Positions 55,687-64,000 of a DNA stretch of 64,000 nt are shown one piece after another; positions within the stretch are counted from its first letter, which is position 1; each line of letters begins with the position of its first letter. The position numbers and the translations under genes were made by a program. The stretch is from Bacteroidota bacterium (GTDB taxonomy: Bacteria > Bacteroidota > Bacteroidia > Bacteroidales > JAGONC01): positions 1 to 64,000 of the forward strand of contig JAPLDP010000031.1 in assembly GCA_026391695.1 (NCBI GenBank). Reading direction: 5' to 3'. A model generated the notes under the pieces. It worked only from the letters and a program-made list of their open reading frames with translations, was not told the origin of the DNA and searched no databases.

Positions 55687-56742
55687 ATGAAAAAATCTGT
55701 TGTCTTATACATTCTTGCCGGTCTCCTGATTGCCTTCGCAATTTTCAAGATCATCAATAATAAAAAGGAAAGCCAGTCGATGACCACCAAGCCGGTTGCT
55801 GTGGTTCTTCCTGCCGAAGGACATATCGTGCGTGATACTTCGGTCAATTACGAGTTGAATACCGTAGGTACCATACGTGCCTTTGAAACAGTCGATATCG
55901 GGAGCGAGATCAGCAAGAGGCTGGTATCCATTAACTTTGAGGAGGGAAGCACTGTGAGTGAAGGGACTTTGCTCTTCAAACTCGATGATGCCGACCTGAA
56001 AGCACAACTTGAAAAACTGTCCATACAGGAAGAACTGGCTCAGCAGAACGAAGAAAGGAGCAAAGCTCTCCTGGCAAAGGGTGGCATAAGCCAGCAGACC
56101 TACGATGAAGAGCTGAACACATTAAAAACCCTGCAGGCTGAAATACAGATAATTCATGTCGACCTGGACAAAACCGAGATACAAGCACCATTCTCCGGAA
56201 AGATAGGGCTGCGTACTGTCAGCGAAGGAGCATACATCACCCCGGGATTAGTCCTGACGACACTTCAGGATATTCATAAAGTAAAGGTCGATTTCTCGGT
56301 ACCTGAACGTTATGCCGGCAGTATCAGGGAAGGGCAGAAGGTTACCTTTACCATCCCTGGCAGTCCACGGTTTTTTGATGCCATCATCCTTGCCATTCAG
56401 CCAAATGTGGATGTAACAACAAGGAACCTTCAGATCAGGGCAGTAGCAGAAAACACCGGACGATTGCTCTTCCCGGGCTCTTCAGTCAAGGTTTTCCTGA
56501 ACTTTGGCGAGAGCGGCAAGACGTTGTTCATACCATCACAATGCCTGATGCCATCACTAAAAGGATATAGCGTATTTGTCGTTAAAAATAAAATAGCACA
56601 GTTGAATACGGTAAAAACCGGAATTCGTACAAAAGAGAGCGTCCAGATCACAGAGGGGATTAGTATGGGTGACACCCTTGTCATGACCAACCTGCTGAGG
56701 ATCAGACCTGGTTTTAAAGTAAAGATTACAAAAATCAACTAA
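55687..56742 (+). CDS. RND efflux periplasmic adaptor (membrane fusion protein)
   Basis: 351 residues from the ATG at 55687. An N-terminal membrane anchor (SVVLYILAGLLIAFAIFKII) is followed by the barrel-sandwich/lipoyl halves (GTIRAFETVDIGSEISKRL and IQAPFSGKIGLRTVSEGAYI). A helical hairpin lies at about 95-155 (LEKLSIQEELAQQNEERSKA). The beta-barrel domain (VDFSVPERYAGSIREGQKV) and membrane-proximal domain complete the fold. It links the inner-membrane pump encoded next (1 bp gap) to the outer-membrane channel. The substrate is unknown. Confidence 0.93.
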   Translation: MKKSVVLYILAGLLIAFAIFKIINNKKESQSMTTKPVAVVLPAEGHIVRDTSVNYELNTVGTIRAFETVDIGSEISKRLVSINFEEGSTVSEGTLLFKLDDADLKAQLEKLSIQEELAQQNEERSKALLAKGGISQQTYDEELNTLKTLQAEIQIIHVDLDKTEIQAPFSGKIGLRTVSEGAYITPGLVLTTLQDIHKVKVDFSVPERYAGSIREGQKVTFTIPGSPRFFDAIILAIQPNVDVTTRNLQIRAVAENTGRLLFPGSSVKVFLNFGESGKTLFIPSQCLMPSLKGYSVFVVKNKIAQLNTVKTGIRTKESVQITEGISMGDTLVMTNLLRIRPGFKVKITKIN

Positions 56743-56743
56743 A

Positions 56744-59700
56744 ATGAGCCTTTCATCTGTCAGCATAAACCGTCCTATTCTGCCTATCGTCTTTGCCATA
56801 CTGTTGGTCATTTTTGGTGTTGTGGGATTTGTTTCACTTGGCGACCGTGAGTATCCCGATATAGACCCACCCATAGTCAATGTGACCACTATCTATACCG
56901 GTGCAAATGCTGAGGTCATCCAGACGCAGATAACTGAGGTACTTGAAGAAGCTATTTCCGGCATTGAAGGAGTAAGGGTGATTTCATCCCAGTCGACCGA
57001 GCAATCCAGCATGATCACCGTCGAGTTTAACCTCGGTGAAGACCTTGAACGTGCCACCAACGATGTTCGCGACAAGGTATCCAAGTCGATCCGGTTCTTA
57101 CCCAAAGACGTCGACCCACCCATTGTTGAAAAGCTCGATGCCAATGCCAATCCCATCATCTTTATGGTTGTCGAAAGCCGTACACGGGATATCCTGGAAG
57201 TGAATGATGTTGTCGACAGGTTAATTAAAGACCGACTTCAGACAATTCCTGAAATTGCTGGCACGAAGATTTTTGGTGAAAAGAGATATGCGATGCGATT
57301 ATGGATCGATCCAGATAAACTTTCATCCCATGGATTAACCTCTCTCGATGTCCAGCAGGCCGTATCACGTGAAAATATCGAGTTGCCTTCCGGAAGAATT
57401 GAAGGTGACAATTCCGAGCTGAGTATACGTACGCTTGGCCTCCTGACCTCTGCTGATGAATTCAATAATCTGATCATCAAGCAGGATAACGGAGAGATCA
57501 TCCGTTTCAGCGACATCGGCTATGCCACACTTGGCGCCGAGAATGAGAGAACCATCTTCAAAACAAACCTTTATCCGGCCATCGCCATCGGCGTTGTTCC
57601 TCAGCCTGGTGCTAATTCGATTGCTATCGCCGATGAATTCTATAAAAGAATGGAACAGGTCAAAAAGGAACTCCCGCCGGATTACAGCATGGAGATAGGA
57701 TTTGATTTTACCACCTTTGAACGGAATGCCGTCAGGGAGGTCAAGGAAACCATGCTGCTTGCATTCTTCCTCGTTGTCATGATCATCTTCTTTTTCCTGC
57801 GCGACTGGCGTTCAACGGTGATACCTGTGGTAGCTATACCTATTTCCATTATCGGCACATTTTTTATCATGTTCCTTACAGGAATCACAATAAATGTACT
57901 CACCCTTATCGGGATGATCCTCGCCATTGGACTGGTGTGTGATGATGCTATCATTGTCCTTGAGATCATTTATTCAAAGGTCGATATGGGTTTGTCACCA
58001 ATAAAAGCCGCACACCAGGGCATACAGGAGATATTCTTCGCGGTTATTTCAACAACTATAACACTGGCTGTGGTGTTCCTGCCGATTATGTTCTTGCAGG
58101 GGCTGACAGGTCGGCTTTTCCGTGAGTTTGCCATCGTCGTGGCAGGATCGGTACTGATATCTGGATTTGTTGCACTTACCTTGTCACCGATGATGGGATC
58201 ACGCATACTCAAGTACCAGCGACACCTCAACGTCAACTGGTTTTTCCGCATCACTGAACCTTTCTTCCTGGATCTTAACCACCATTACCGTTATTCGCTT
58301 GCTGCCTTTATAAAACACCGGTGGCTGGTGTTTCCCATTTTTATTGTGATTCTCGGAATGGTCATTCTGCTGGGACGATCACTGCACTCGGAACTTGCAC
58401 CGTATGAAGACCGTTCGAACATACGTATCCCGACACTGGCGCCCGAAGGATGCTCGTATGAATATATGGAGAAATACATGGATGAACTCAGTCAGTACGT
58501 CACGGATTCTATACCCGAATCGATAAGGAACTTCAGCCTGATTGCTCCCAGCCTGACGGTTCTTGATGCACCGAATAAAGGACAGGAGCTTTTCTATTTA
58601 TGTGATCCTTCTGAACGTAAACGGACGCAGGAGCAAATCTTCCGGAAGGTTTCAAACGACCTGCAGATGATAACGGGGATTAGCGCCTTTCCTTATGAGC
58701 CACCAACCATCGGCAGCCGTTTCGGAGGCCAGGCCCTTCAATATGTGATACTGACTTCAAGCTTCGATTCACTTAAGCGGGTGCTGCCACTTTTTCTTGA
58801 AGAAGCCCGTAAAAGTCCCATACTGCGTTTTGTCGACGCAAATCTCAAAGTCAACAAACCGGAAATACGGCTCACCATTGACCGTGAAAGAGCCGCACAG
58901 CTGGGCGTTTCAGTGGCAGATGTGGCCAGGACACTGCAATTGGCCTTAAGCGGACAGCGTTTCGATTACTTTTACATGAATGGCAAGCAATACCAGATTA
59001 TTGGCCAGGTGATGCGTGAGAACAGGGATTCACCTGAAGATCTTAAAGCTCTGTATGTAAGAAATACAGCCGGGGAGCTGATATCCCTTGAAAACCTTAT
59101 CAACTGGGAAGAGGGCATCAATCCTTCCACCATTTTCTCGTACGACAGGTACCTTTCGACAACAATATCGGCAGGTACGGTGGAGGGCACAACACTTGGT
59201 GATGGCATCAGCGAAATGGACAGGATAGCAGATAAAGTCCTTCCGTCGACGTTCCGGACGGCGCTTGCAGGCCAGGCCCGCGATTACCAGGAGAGCTCAT
59301 CAAGTCTGGTCTATGTTTTTATCCTCGCCCTGATCCTCATTTACCTGATCCTTGCCGCCCAGTTTGACAGTTGGGTCGATCCGCTGGTTATCCTGATAAC
59401 CGTGCCGCTGGCACTATTTGGCGCACTGTTGGCACTATGGTTTTTAGATCAAACCCTCAATATTTTCAGCGAGATAGGCATCATCATGCTGATAGGACTG
59501 GTGACAAAAAATGGCATCCTGATCGTGGAATTTGCTAATCAACGGAAAAAAAGAGGTTCCGGCAAACACGAAGCTGTACAGAAAGCCGCGACAGCACGCT
59601 TACGCCCAATCTTGATGACAGCCTCAGCCACCATTTTGGGAATTCTTCCTATCGCCCTGTCGCTGGGTTCTACTTCGGGAAGCAGACGATCGATGGGCGT

Positions 59701-59824
59701 GGCTGTGGTTGGAGGAATGATATTCGCTACATTCTTCTCACTGTATTTTGTTCCGGCTTTTTATACATATTTATCGCGCGAGAAAGTGAAACCTGTTAAA
59801 ACTAACGAAAAAAAACATGATTGA
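56744..59824 (+). CDS. RND efflux pump, hydrophobe/amphiphile (HAE1, AcrB) type
   Basis: 1026 residues, typical length for the family, with twelve expected membrane helices and two large periplasmic loops. The proton-relay pair is present as Asp400-Asp401 in the fourth helix (GLVCDDAIIVLEIIY). Other family motifs are NRPILPIVFAILLVIFGVVG at the start, GDREYPDIDPP, VRDKVSKSIRFLPKDVDPP, and GLVTKNGILIVEFANQ with ATARLRPILMTA near the end. It exports toxic compounds from the periplasm or inner membrane by proton antiport. It is the middle gene of a three-gene operon: it starts 1 bp after the adaptor and overlaps the channel gene by 8 bp. Confidence 0.96.
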   Translation: MSLSSVSINRPILPIVFAILLVIFGVVGFVSLGDREYPDIDPPIVNVTTIYTGANAEVIQTQITEVLEEAISGIEGVRVISSQSTEQSSMITVEFNLGEDLERATNDVRDKVSKSIRFLPKDVDPPIVEKLDANANPIIFMVVESRTRDILEVNDVVDRLIKDRLQTIPEIAGTKIFGEKRYAMRLWIDPDKLSSHGLTSLDVQQAVSRENIELPSGRIEGDNSELSIRTLGLLTSADEFNNLIIKQDNGEIIRFSDIGYATLGAENERTIFKTNLYPAIAIGVVPQPGANSIAIADEFYKRMEQVKKELPPDYSMEIGFDFTTFERNAVREVKETMLLAFFLVVMIIFFFLRDWRSTVIPVVAIPISIIGTFFIMFLTGITINVLTLIGMILAIGLVCDDAIIVLEIIYSKVDMGLSPIKAAHQGIQEIFFAVISTTITLAVVFLPIMFLQGLTGRLFREFAIVVAGSVLISGFVALTLSPMMGSRILKYQRHLNVNWFFRITEPFFLDLNHHYRYSLAAFIKHRWLVFPIFIVILGMVILLGRSLHSELAPYEDRSNIRIPTLAPEGCSYEYMEKYMDELSQYVTDSIPESIRNFSLIAPSLTVLDAPNKGQELFYLCDPSERKRTQEQIFRKVSNDLQMITGISAFPYEPPTIGSRFGGQALQYVILTSSFDSLKRVLPLFLEEARKSPILRFVDANLKVNKPEIRLTIDRERAAQLGVSVADVARTLQLALSGQRFDYFYMNGKQYQIIGQVMRENRDSPEDLKALYVRNTAGELISLENLINWEEGINPSTIFSYDRYLSTTISAGTVEGTTLGDGISEMDRIADKVLPSTFRTALAGQARDYQESSSSLVYVFILALILIYLILAAQFDSWVDPLVILITVPLALFGALLALWFLDQTLNIFSEIGIIMLIGLVTKNGILIVEFANQRKKRGSGKHEAVQKAATARLRPILMTASATILGILPIALSLGSTSGSRRSMGVAVVGGMIFATFFSLYFVPAFYTYLSREKVKPVKTNEKKHD

Positions 59825-61157
59825 TCATCTCATCAAAATAGGCTTTCTTATGATAAAACAGGCCATTCTAATTGTATCGGCATTTCTGGTACTTCATTAC
59901 AATGGCACTTGCCAGGACGTCATGAGCATGAATGATGCCATCAGGATAGGTCTTGAGAACAACTATGGCGTTTTAATAGCCCGTAATGAATCGCAGATTG
60001 CCGCTAATAATGTGACATGGGGAAATGCCGGTCTTTTGCCTTCGGTAAATATTAATGCAGCGTATGATAAAGCCATTAGCTCAGCAGATATCAAAGTTGT
60101 CTCCGGAACTGAGTTGCAGGACACTAAAGCCCAAACGGATTGGATCAACGCAGGCGTAAACCTGAAATGGACACTGTTCGATGGATTGAACATGTTCATC
60201 AGATATGACAGACTTAAGAAGATGCACGATATGGGCGAGGTGGAATTCAGAAAAGCAGTTGAAAACACGATGGCGAACATTATCATCACCTATTTTGATA
60301 TTGTTCAACAGCAAATGGTCAAGCGTGTCCTCGAAGAACAGGTAGCCCTCTCACAGGAACGTGTAAATATAGCTGAAACAAGAAAAAGCGTTGGGTCCGG
60401 TTCTGAGCTGGATCTGCTTCAGGCGCAGGTTGACCTTAATGGTGATGCATCTGCGCTGTTTAACCAGAACACCAGCCTTGCAAATGCCAAGACCGGTTTG
60501 AATGAATTGCTTTCGAGGGACGCAAGCCTTGATTTCCGGGTGATCGACACAGTCATCCTTGGCCCTCAGCTGGCGCTGGATACATTGCGAAAGTATACGT
60601 TGCAACATAACAAGGATCTATTGCTTCTTTCCATGCAAAAGGATGCTGCGCTGCTTGATATGAAATCATTCAAGGCAGAACGGCTTCCGGTGATCAATTT
60701 CAATTCCGGCTATAATTTTCTCAGGAATGAAACACAGGCTTCCTTTATCCAATACAACCGGCAGCTTGGCCCGCATTTTGGCATTTCAGCCGATTTCAAT
60801 CTTTTTGATGGTTTTAACCAGCACCGTAAGGTTCAGAATGCTCAGATCGCATTTTTAAATTCCGAGCTTCAGGTCCAGCAGACCTGGAACCAGCTGGATG
60901 CTTATCTCATCAGACTTAATAATGATTATCAGAATGATCTGCAGCTCATCGGATTTGAGAGCGAGAACCTGAAGCTGGCAATAAAGAACATGGACATTGC
61001 CAAAGAAAGTTATTCGATAGGGACCATTTCACCGATTCAACTGAGGGAGGTTCAGAAAAATCTCATGTCGGCAAACAACCGGCTGATCTATGCTCTGTAT
61101 AAAGCAAAGGTGAAGGAAACGGAGCTGTTGCTATTAAGCGGGCAATTGGTGAAATAA
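59817..61157 (+). CDS. TolC-family outer-membrane efflux channel
   Basis: 446 residues from the ATG at 59817, overlapping the pump gene by 8 bp. An ATG at 59850 (MIKQAILIVSAFLVL) would give a tidier signal peptide. It has two OEP repeats with long amphipathic helices and family motifs AIRIGLENNYGVLIARNE, VGSGSELDLLQAQVDL, FNLFDGFNQHRKV and YSIGTISPIQLREVQKNL. It trimerises into a tunnel through the outer membrane and completes the efflux system with the two upstream genes. Confidence 0.94.
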   Translation: MIDHLIKIGFLMIKQAILIVSAFLVLHYNGTCQDVMSMNDAIRIGLENNYGVLIARNESQIAANNVTWGNAGLLPSVNINAAYDKAISSADIKVVSGTELQDTKAQTDWINAGVNLKWTLFDGLNMFIRYDRLKKMHDMGEVEFRKAVENTMANIIITYFDIVQQQMVKRVLEEQVALSQERVNIAETRKSVGSGSELDLLQAQVDLNGDASALFNQNTSLANAKTGLNELLSRDASLDFRVIDTVILGPQLALDTLRKYTLQHNKDLLLLSMQKDAALLDMKSFKAERLPVINFNSGYNFLRNETQASFIQYNRQLGPHFGISADFNLFDGFNQHRKVQNAQIAFLNSELQVQQTWNQLDAYLIRLNNDYQNDLQLIGFESENLKLAIKNMDIAKESYSIGTISPIQLREVQKNLMSANNRLIYALYKAKVKETELLLLSGQLVK

Positions 61158-61184
61158 GTTTACACGAATGGACAGGTTGCCATG

Positions 61185-61254
61185 CCGGCCTTTAGCTGGC
61201 GCGCGTTTCCGAACGCGTGCCTGGTATCAGCGCGTTTGAAACGCGCAATCCGGC
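61185..61254. repeat. GC-rich spacer palindromes after the efflux operon
   Basis: CCGG...CCGG flanks two GCGCGTTT/AAACGCGC-type inverted segments. The GC content is much higher than in the surroundings. It is 28 bp past the channel stop and may help end transcription, but there is no T-tract. Confidence 0.6.
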
Positions 61255-61378
61255 TATTCCATTGTTGTTTTGTAATTGAAAAAGGTACAAACCGCTTTCC
61301 ATATCCTTATTCTCAATTTCAACCGCCATATTTCTAATCAGTTCCCTTGAGGCCCATTATTAATTAAACTGAAATTTA

Positions 61379-61412
61379 TTTGACCTCAAAAGCTGTTCTT
61401 TTGTATCTTTAT
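61379..61412 (+). promoter_or_regulatory. Bacteroidota-type promoter of the FISUMP gene
   Basis: TTTG (61379-61382), 21 bases, then TATCTTTAT (61404-61412), close to TTTG-N19/21-TAnnTTTG. It lies 28 bp before the ATG at 61440 and so argues against a start further upstream. Confidence 0.65.
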
Positions 61413-61439
61413 ATTTTCAAGCTATCTAATTTGTTATCC

Positions 61440-62768
61440 ATGAGAAAATTAGCATTACTTTTCAGTCTGGCTTCCCTCATCAGCCTCACACTTGCCCAGA
61501 ATCAAACAATCAAATTGACCTTCACAGGTGTTAACAACACTACTTATGTCCAGCTCGACAGCATCAAAGTGATGAACCGAACCCAGGGTGGTGATACGGT
61601 TTTGTATTGGCCTGATACAGTACTCGTGTTGAATTATGTGGGCATCAACGAAAATCCGGTCATGTTCAATGGTTTCAGGATGATGCAGAACTATCCAAAT
61701 CCTGCCCTTGATCAGACTACGATCAGCATCTACGTCCCTGAACGGGATAACGTGAACTTGAGGATTACAGATATACTTGGGCGGCAACTCCTCACCACGG
61801 AGAGATTACTGGATAAAGGATATCATTCCTTCAGGTTTCTCCCGGGAAACGAGGAACTCTATTTTTTCACAGCTTCCTGGAGAGGGGTTAATCAGTACAT
61901 TAAGATCCTCTCCACAGTGACTGGTTCAGAGCGGGATTGCAAGCTTGAATACTCAGGAAGCCTTGGTACTACTTCAGTGCCATTAAAAAGTATTGCAGCT
62001 GACCGGGACTTTACATTTACTCCGGGTGATGAGCTGCTTTATATAGGGTATATAGATACTTTGGAATCCGGAAGGATTGATAAACCTGAGACCAGTCAAA
62101 CATACACCTTCCAGTTTGCCATCAACATCCCCTGCCCGGGAATTCCGACGGTTGAATACGAAGGCCAGGTATATAATACCATACAGATATTCAGCCAATG
62201 CTGGCTGAAGGAAAATTTGAATGTTGGGACAATAATTCCCGGTTCACAAGAAATGACCAGTAATGGAATAATTGAGAAATACTGTTATAATAATCAAGAG
62301 GATAGCTGTGAGGTTTATGGTGGGCTTTACCTGTGGAAAGAATCGATGCAGTACTCGTTCGATGAAGGTGCGCAGGGTATTTGTCCGACAGGTTGGCATC
62401 TTCCGACAGATGATGCATGGAAAATTCTGGAAGGGAATGTTGATAGCTATTATGAAGTTGGGGATCCAGTATGGGATGGCTGGATGGACAGAGGATTTGA
62501 TGTTGGTCAGAATCTAAAATCACAAAACGGCTGGGATGATAACGGCAACGGAACTGATCTTTATGGTTTCACTGCTCTTCCAGGTGGTATTCGTTGGCCC
62601 ACTACTGGATCTTTTGACCATCTGGGTATTAGTTGCAATTTTTGGTCGTCAACACCACCTGGTGTGAGTGCATTGTTTCGTTATCTTTCCTACTCTAAAT
62701 CAACTGTGTTCAGATATGATATTGGGTGGTCTAATGGGCTATCAGTCCGCTGCCTCAAAGACGACTAA
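61440..62768 (+). CDS. FISUMP-domain exported protein with an internal T9SS-type sorting motif
   Basis: 442 residues from the ATG at 61440 (MRKLALLFSLASLISLTLAQ signal peptide); a promoter upstream excludes the longer frame. Residues about 20-65 carry YVQLDSIKVMNRTQGGDT. Residues about 78-165 look like a type A sorting domain (MMQNYPNPALDQTTISIY, LRITDILGRQLL), and the C-terminal 210 or so form a FISUMP domain (VYNTIQIFSQCWLKENLNVG, ICPTGWHLPTDDAW, GFTALPGGIR, FWSSTPPG, SVRCLKDD). A sorting domain is normally at the extreme C-terminus, so its position here is unusual. It is exported; the FISUMP domain's role is not established. A truncated relative lies at 19918-20148. Confidence 0.85.
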   Translation: MRKLALLFSLASLISLTLAQNQTIKLTFTGVNNTTYVQLDSIKVMNRTQGGDTVLYWPDTVLVLNYVGINENPVMFNGFRMMQNYPNPALDQTTISIYVPERDNVNLRITDILGRQLLTTERLLDKGYHSFRFLPGNEELYFFTASWRGVNQYIKILSTVTGSERDCKLEYSGSLGTTSVPLKSIAADRDFTFTPGDELLYIGYIDTLESGRIDKPETSQTYTFQFAINIPCPGIPTVEYEGQVYNTIQIFSQCWLKENLNVGTIIPGSQEMTSNGIIEKYCYNNQEDSCEVYGGLYLWKESMQYSFDEGAQGICPTGWHLPTDDAWKILEGNVDSYYEVGDPVWDGWMDRGFDVGQNLKSQNGWDDNGNGTDLYGFTALPGGIRWPTTGSFDHLGISCNFWSSTPPGVSALFRYLSYSKSTVFRYDIGWSNGLSVRCLKDD

Positions 62769-62778
62769 TCCTATATTA

Positions 62779-62800
62779 CTCACCTGTGCCACCAGGTGAG
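62779..62800. terminator. Hairpin after the FISUMP gene
   Basis: CTCACCTG pairs with CAGGTGAG around a 6-base loop, 10 bp after the stop. There is no T-run, so it may be a weak terminator or only a stabilising hairpin. Confidence 0.5.
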
Positions 62801-63024
62801 GGTCATGTCAGGTGCCATAATTATTTTCTATAATGGCTAAACTTGAACGATATATATTCAGCCAAAAGTGGACTAATTCAGGAGTAGATTAAGGGTTTGT
62901 CCGGATTTGGCAGAAGACATTCAGTGCTTGCCACCCCGGTGATGTACCTGTTTGAAGCAGAATCGTGTGAAATCGTTACTCTACCTAATTCAATGACTGA
63001 ATTGTCCGCAGCTATGAAATAAGT

Positions 63025-63696
63025 TTATTCTTTGGTTTTTCCCAAAAAGAATACAAAACTGAACCTCATGCCAAAAGCCCCGACTACTATCCTGTCGTTA
63101 TCCTCATTATCTTTTTTGTTCTTCATCGTATTGGAATTATATCCGAGCATAATATCAAACGACGCCTTATTTCCGATAGGAAGTGCAACCCCGAGTCCCC
63201 CACCATAGGTATTGTTGCTCATTTTACTATCCCAATTTTCATCATAGCCCTCTTCATTATATTTAGCAATCCCGAAATAAGAATAGCCTTCCAGGAAGGG
63301 CTTAACTTTCTTTGTGGGAAAATAATACCTGACAAATGGACCTGCACTGAATATGGTGTAGGTGTCTTTGTGCTTTGAATCACCGTATTTTTCGCTCCAC
63401 CTGCTTAAATTGAGGTCAAGACCGGCTACAAAATTATTTACTAAGAAATACCCATACCTTGGTGACAAGTTGAAGGCGGTGATTTTATCAGATTCTGGAT
63501 CTTCATTGTTATCACTTTTGTATTTGATATTAGCAAAACCAAAGCTCATGAAGTCAGGACCAGTCCCAACAACATTGAGCCCAAGCCCAATCCTGGAGGA
63601 AACGCCTACCAGCATTTTGCCTTTTTCGGTCTGGGCATTTGTTAATGATGGAAAGATGAAGCAAATCGCTACGATACATAAAATTACTTTTTTCAT
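63025..63696 (-). CDS. Outer-membrane beta-barrel protein
   Basis: 223 residues from the ATG at 63696 (MKKVILCIVAICFIFPSLTNAQ signal peptide); an upstream in-frame ATG at 63777 lacks support. The mature protein is a run of alternating amphipathic strands (FNLSPRYGYFLVNNFVAGLDLNL-like region, FSAGPFVRYYFP, YGGGLGVALPIG, SFDIMLGYN), ending in an aromatic strand (GMRFSFVFFLG) as in OmpA/OprF-like barrels of Bacteroidota. It is probably a small porin-like or structural barrel; no specific function is recognised. It is monocistronic and converges with the FISUMP gene. Confidence 0.82.
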   Translation of the reverse strand: MKKVILCIVAICFIFPSLTNAQTEKGKMLVGVSSRIGLGLNVVGTGPDFMSFGFANIKYKSDNNEDPESDKITAFNLSPRYGYFLVNNFVAGLDLNLSRWSEKYGDSKHKDTYTIFSAGPFVRYYFPTKKVKPFLEGYSYFGIAKYNEEGYDENWDSKMSNNTYGGGLGVALPIGNKASFDIMLGYNSNTMKNKKDNEDNDRIVVGAFGMRFSFVFFLGKTKE

Positions 63697-64000
63697 GGTA
63701 GTAAAGGTTTTAATTACCATCCCTGTAAAGGACGGCGTTGTTAATAAAATATCGAAAAAATTGCAATGAACTGGCATATCAAAAGCAATTTAGAATGCTA
63801 TAAATATATAAAGAAAAATTTAGAAAATGCAAATCTTCAGCTAATAATGGACATATTCAAGAATAAATAAATGCCTGTTTTACCATACCCATTACCTCCT
63901 TTTTTGCATGATCACCGAACAGTAGTACCTGATATCAACTTTTCTAAATGACGCATGATTTGCTTATATACAACATAACCAGCGGGCATTCCTGAGGACG
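63697..64000. other. AT-rich right end of the window, no gene seen
   Basis: Contains the upstream region of the beta-barrel gene. No clear promoter pair, RNA gene or open frame with support was found up to the window edge. Confidence 0.5.

Overview
The window is a chromosomal segment of a Bacteroidota bacterium, most likely of the Bacteroidia and probably environmental. The evidence is the abundance of type IX secretion (T9SS) cargo with C-terminal sorting domains of type A and type B, PorP/SprF-family membrane proteins, giant PKD-like/HYR adhesins, a FISUMP-domain protein, and two promoters matching the Bacteroidota pattern TTTG-N20/21-TAnnTTTA. Many intergenic spacers carry short dispersed repeats. 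No plasmid, phage or transposase genes were seen.

Layout. 1-20.7 kb (+ strand) is a cell-surface adhesin locus. It holds a giant PKD-like/HYR protein cut by the left edge, an unrecognised exported protein, a 1.4-kb spacer with a pair of 129-bp repeats, a small exported protein, a 1923-residue SprB-like protein with a type B (CHU_C) sorting domain, and PorP/SprF. A degraded second porP and an inverted fragment of a FISUMP-type gene follow. 21-29.1 kb (- strand) is a three-gene operon with a subtilisin-like protease carrying a dockerin, a single-cohesin protein and a triple-cohesin protein, each with a type A sorting tail. 29.5-37.4 kb is metabolic: pyrB-pyrI, a cyclic-2,3-diphosphoglycerate-synthetase-like P-loop protein, a fused double tryptophanase/tyrosine phenol-lyase protein, and argS. 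37.5-46.3 kb holds an Asp-box T9SS protein, a C69 dipeptidase, rlmN, a TPR lipoprotein, a four-helix-bundle protein, and tRNA-Arg, tRNA-Ser and tRNA-Pro; another tRNA-Ser lies at 20.7 kb. 46.7-55.6 kb holds a T9SS protein with two near-identical modules of interleaved domains, an exported RHS/YD-repeat protein with cysteine clusters, and a 143-residue exported protein that is almost only a sorting domain. 55.7-61.2 kb is a complete RND efflux operon (adaptor, pump, outer-membrane channel). 61.4-63.7 kb holds a FISUMP protein and an outer-membrane beta-barrel protein.

How the genes work together. Most of the DNA encodes exported or cell-surface proteins that would depend on a T9SS encoded elsewhere. 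The type B adhesin next to porP/sprF follows the SprB/SprF pattern. The cohesin and dockerin modules in one operon suggest a surface assembly of a protease on a scaffold, which is inference.

The most unusual items are the 889-residue lyase fusion, whose catalytic motifs are divided between a degenerate N-half and an otherwise intact C-half; the ABAB interleaving of a carboxypeptidase-regulatory-like domain with a PKD domain; the cohesin/dockerin T9SS operon; the RHS protein followed by a tail-only T9SS protein; and several small repeat elements, including a palindromic element next to tRNA-Pro and a repeat that includes the last codons of pyrI.
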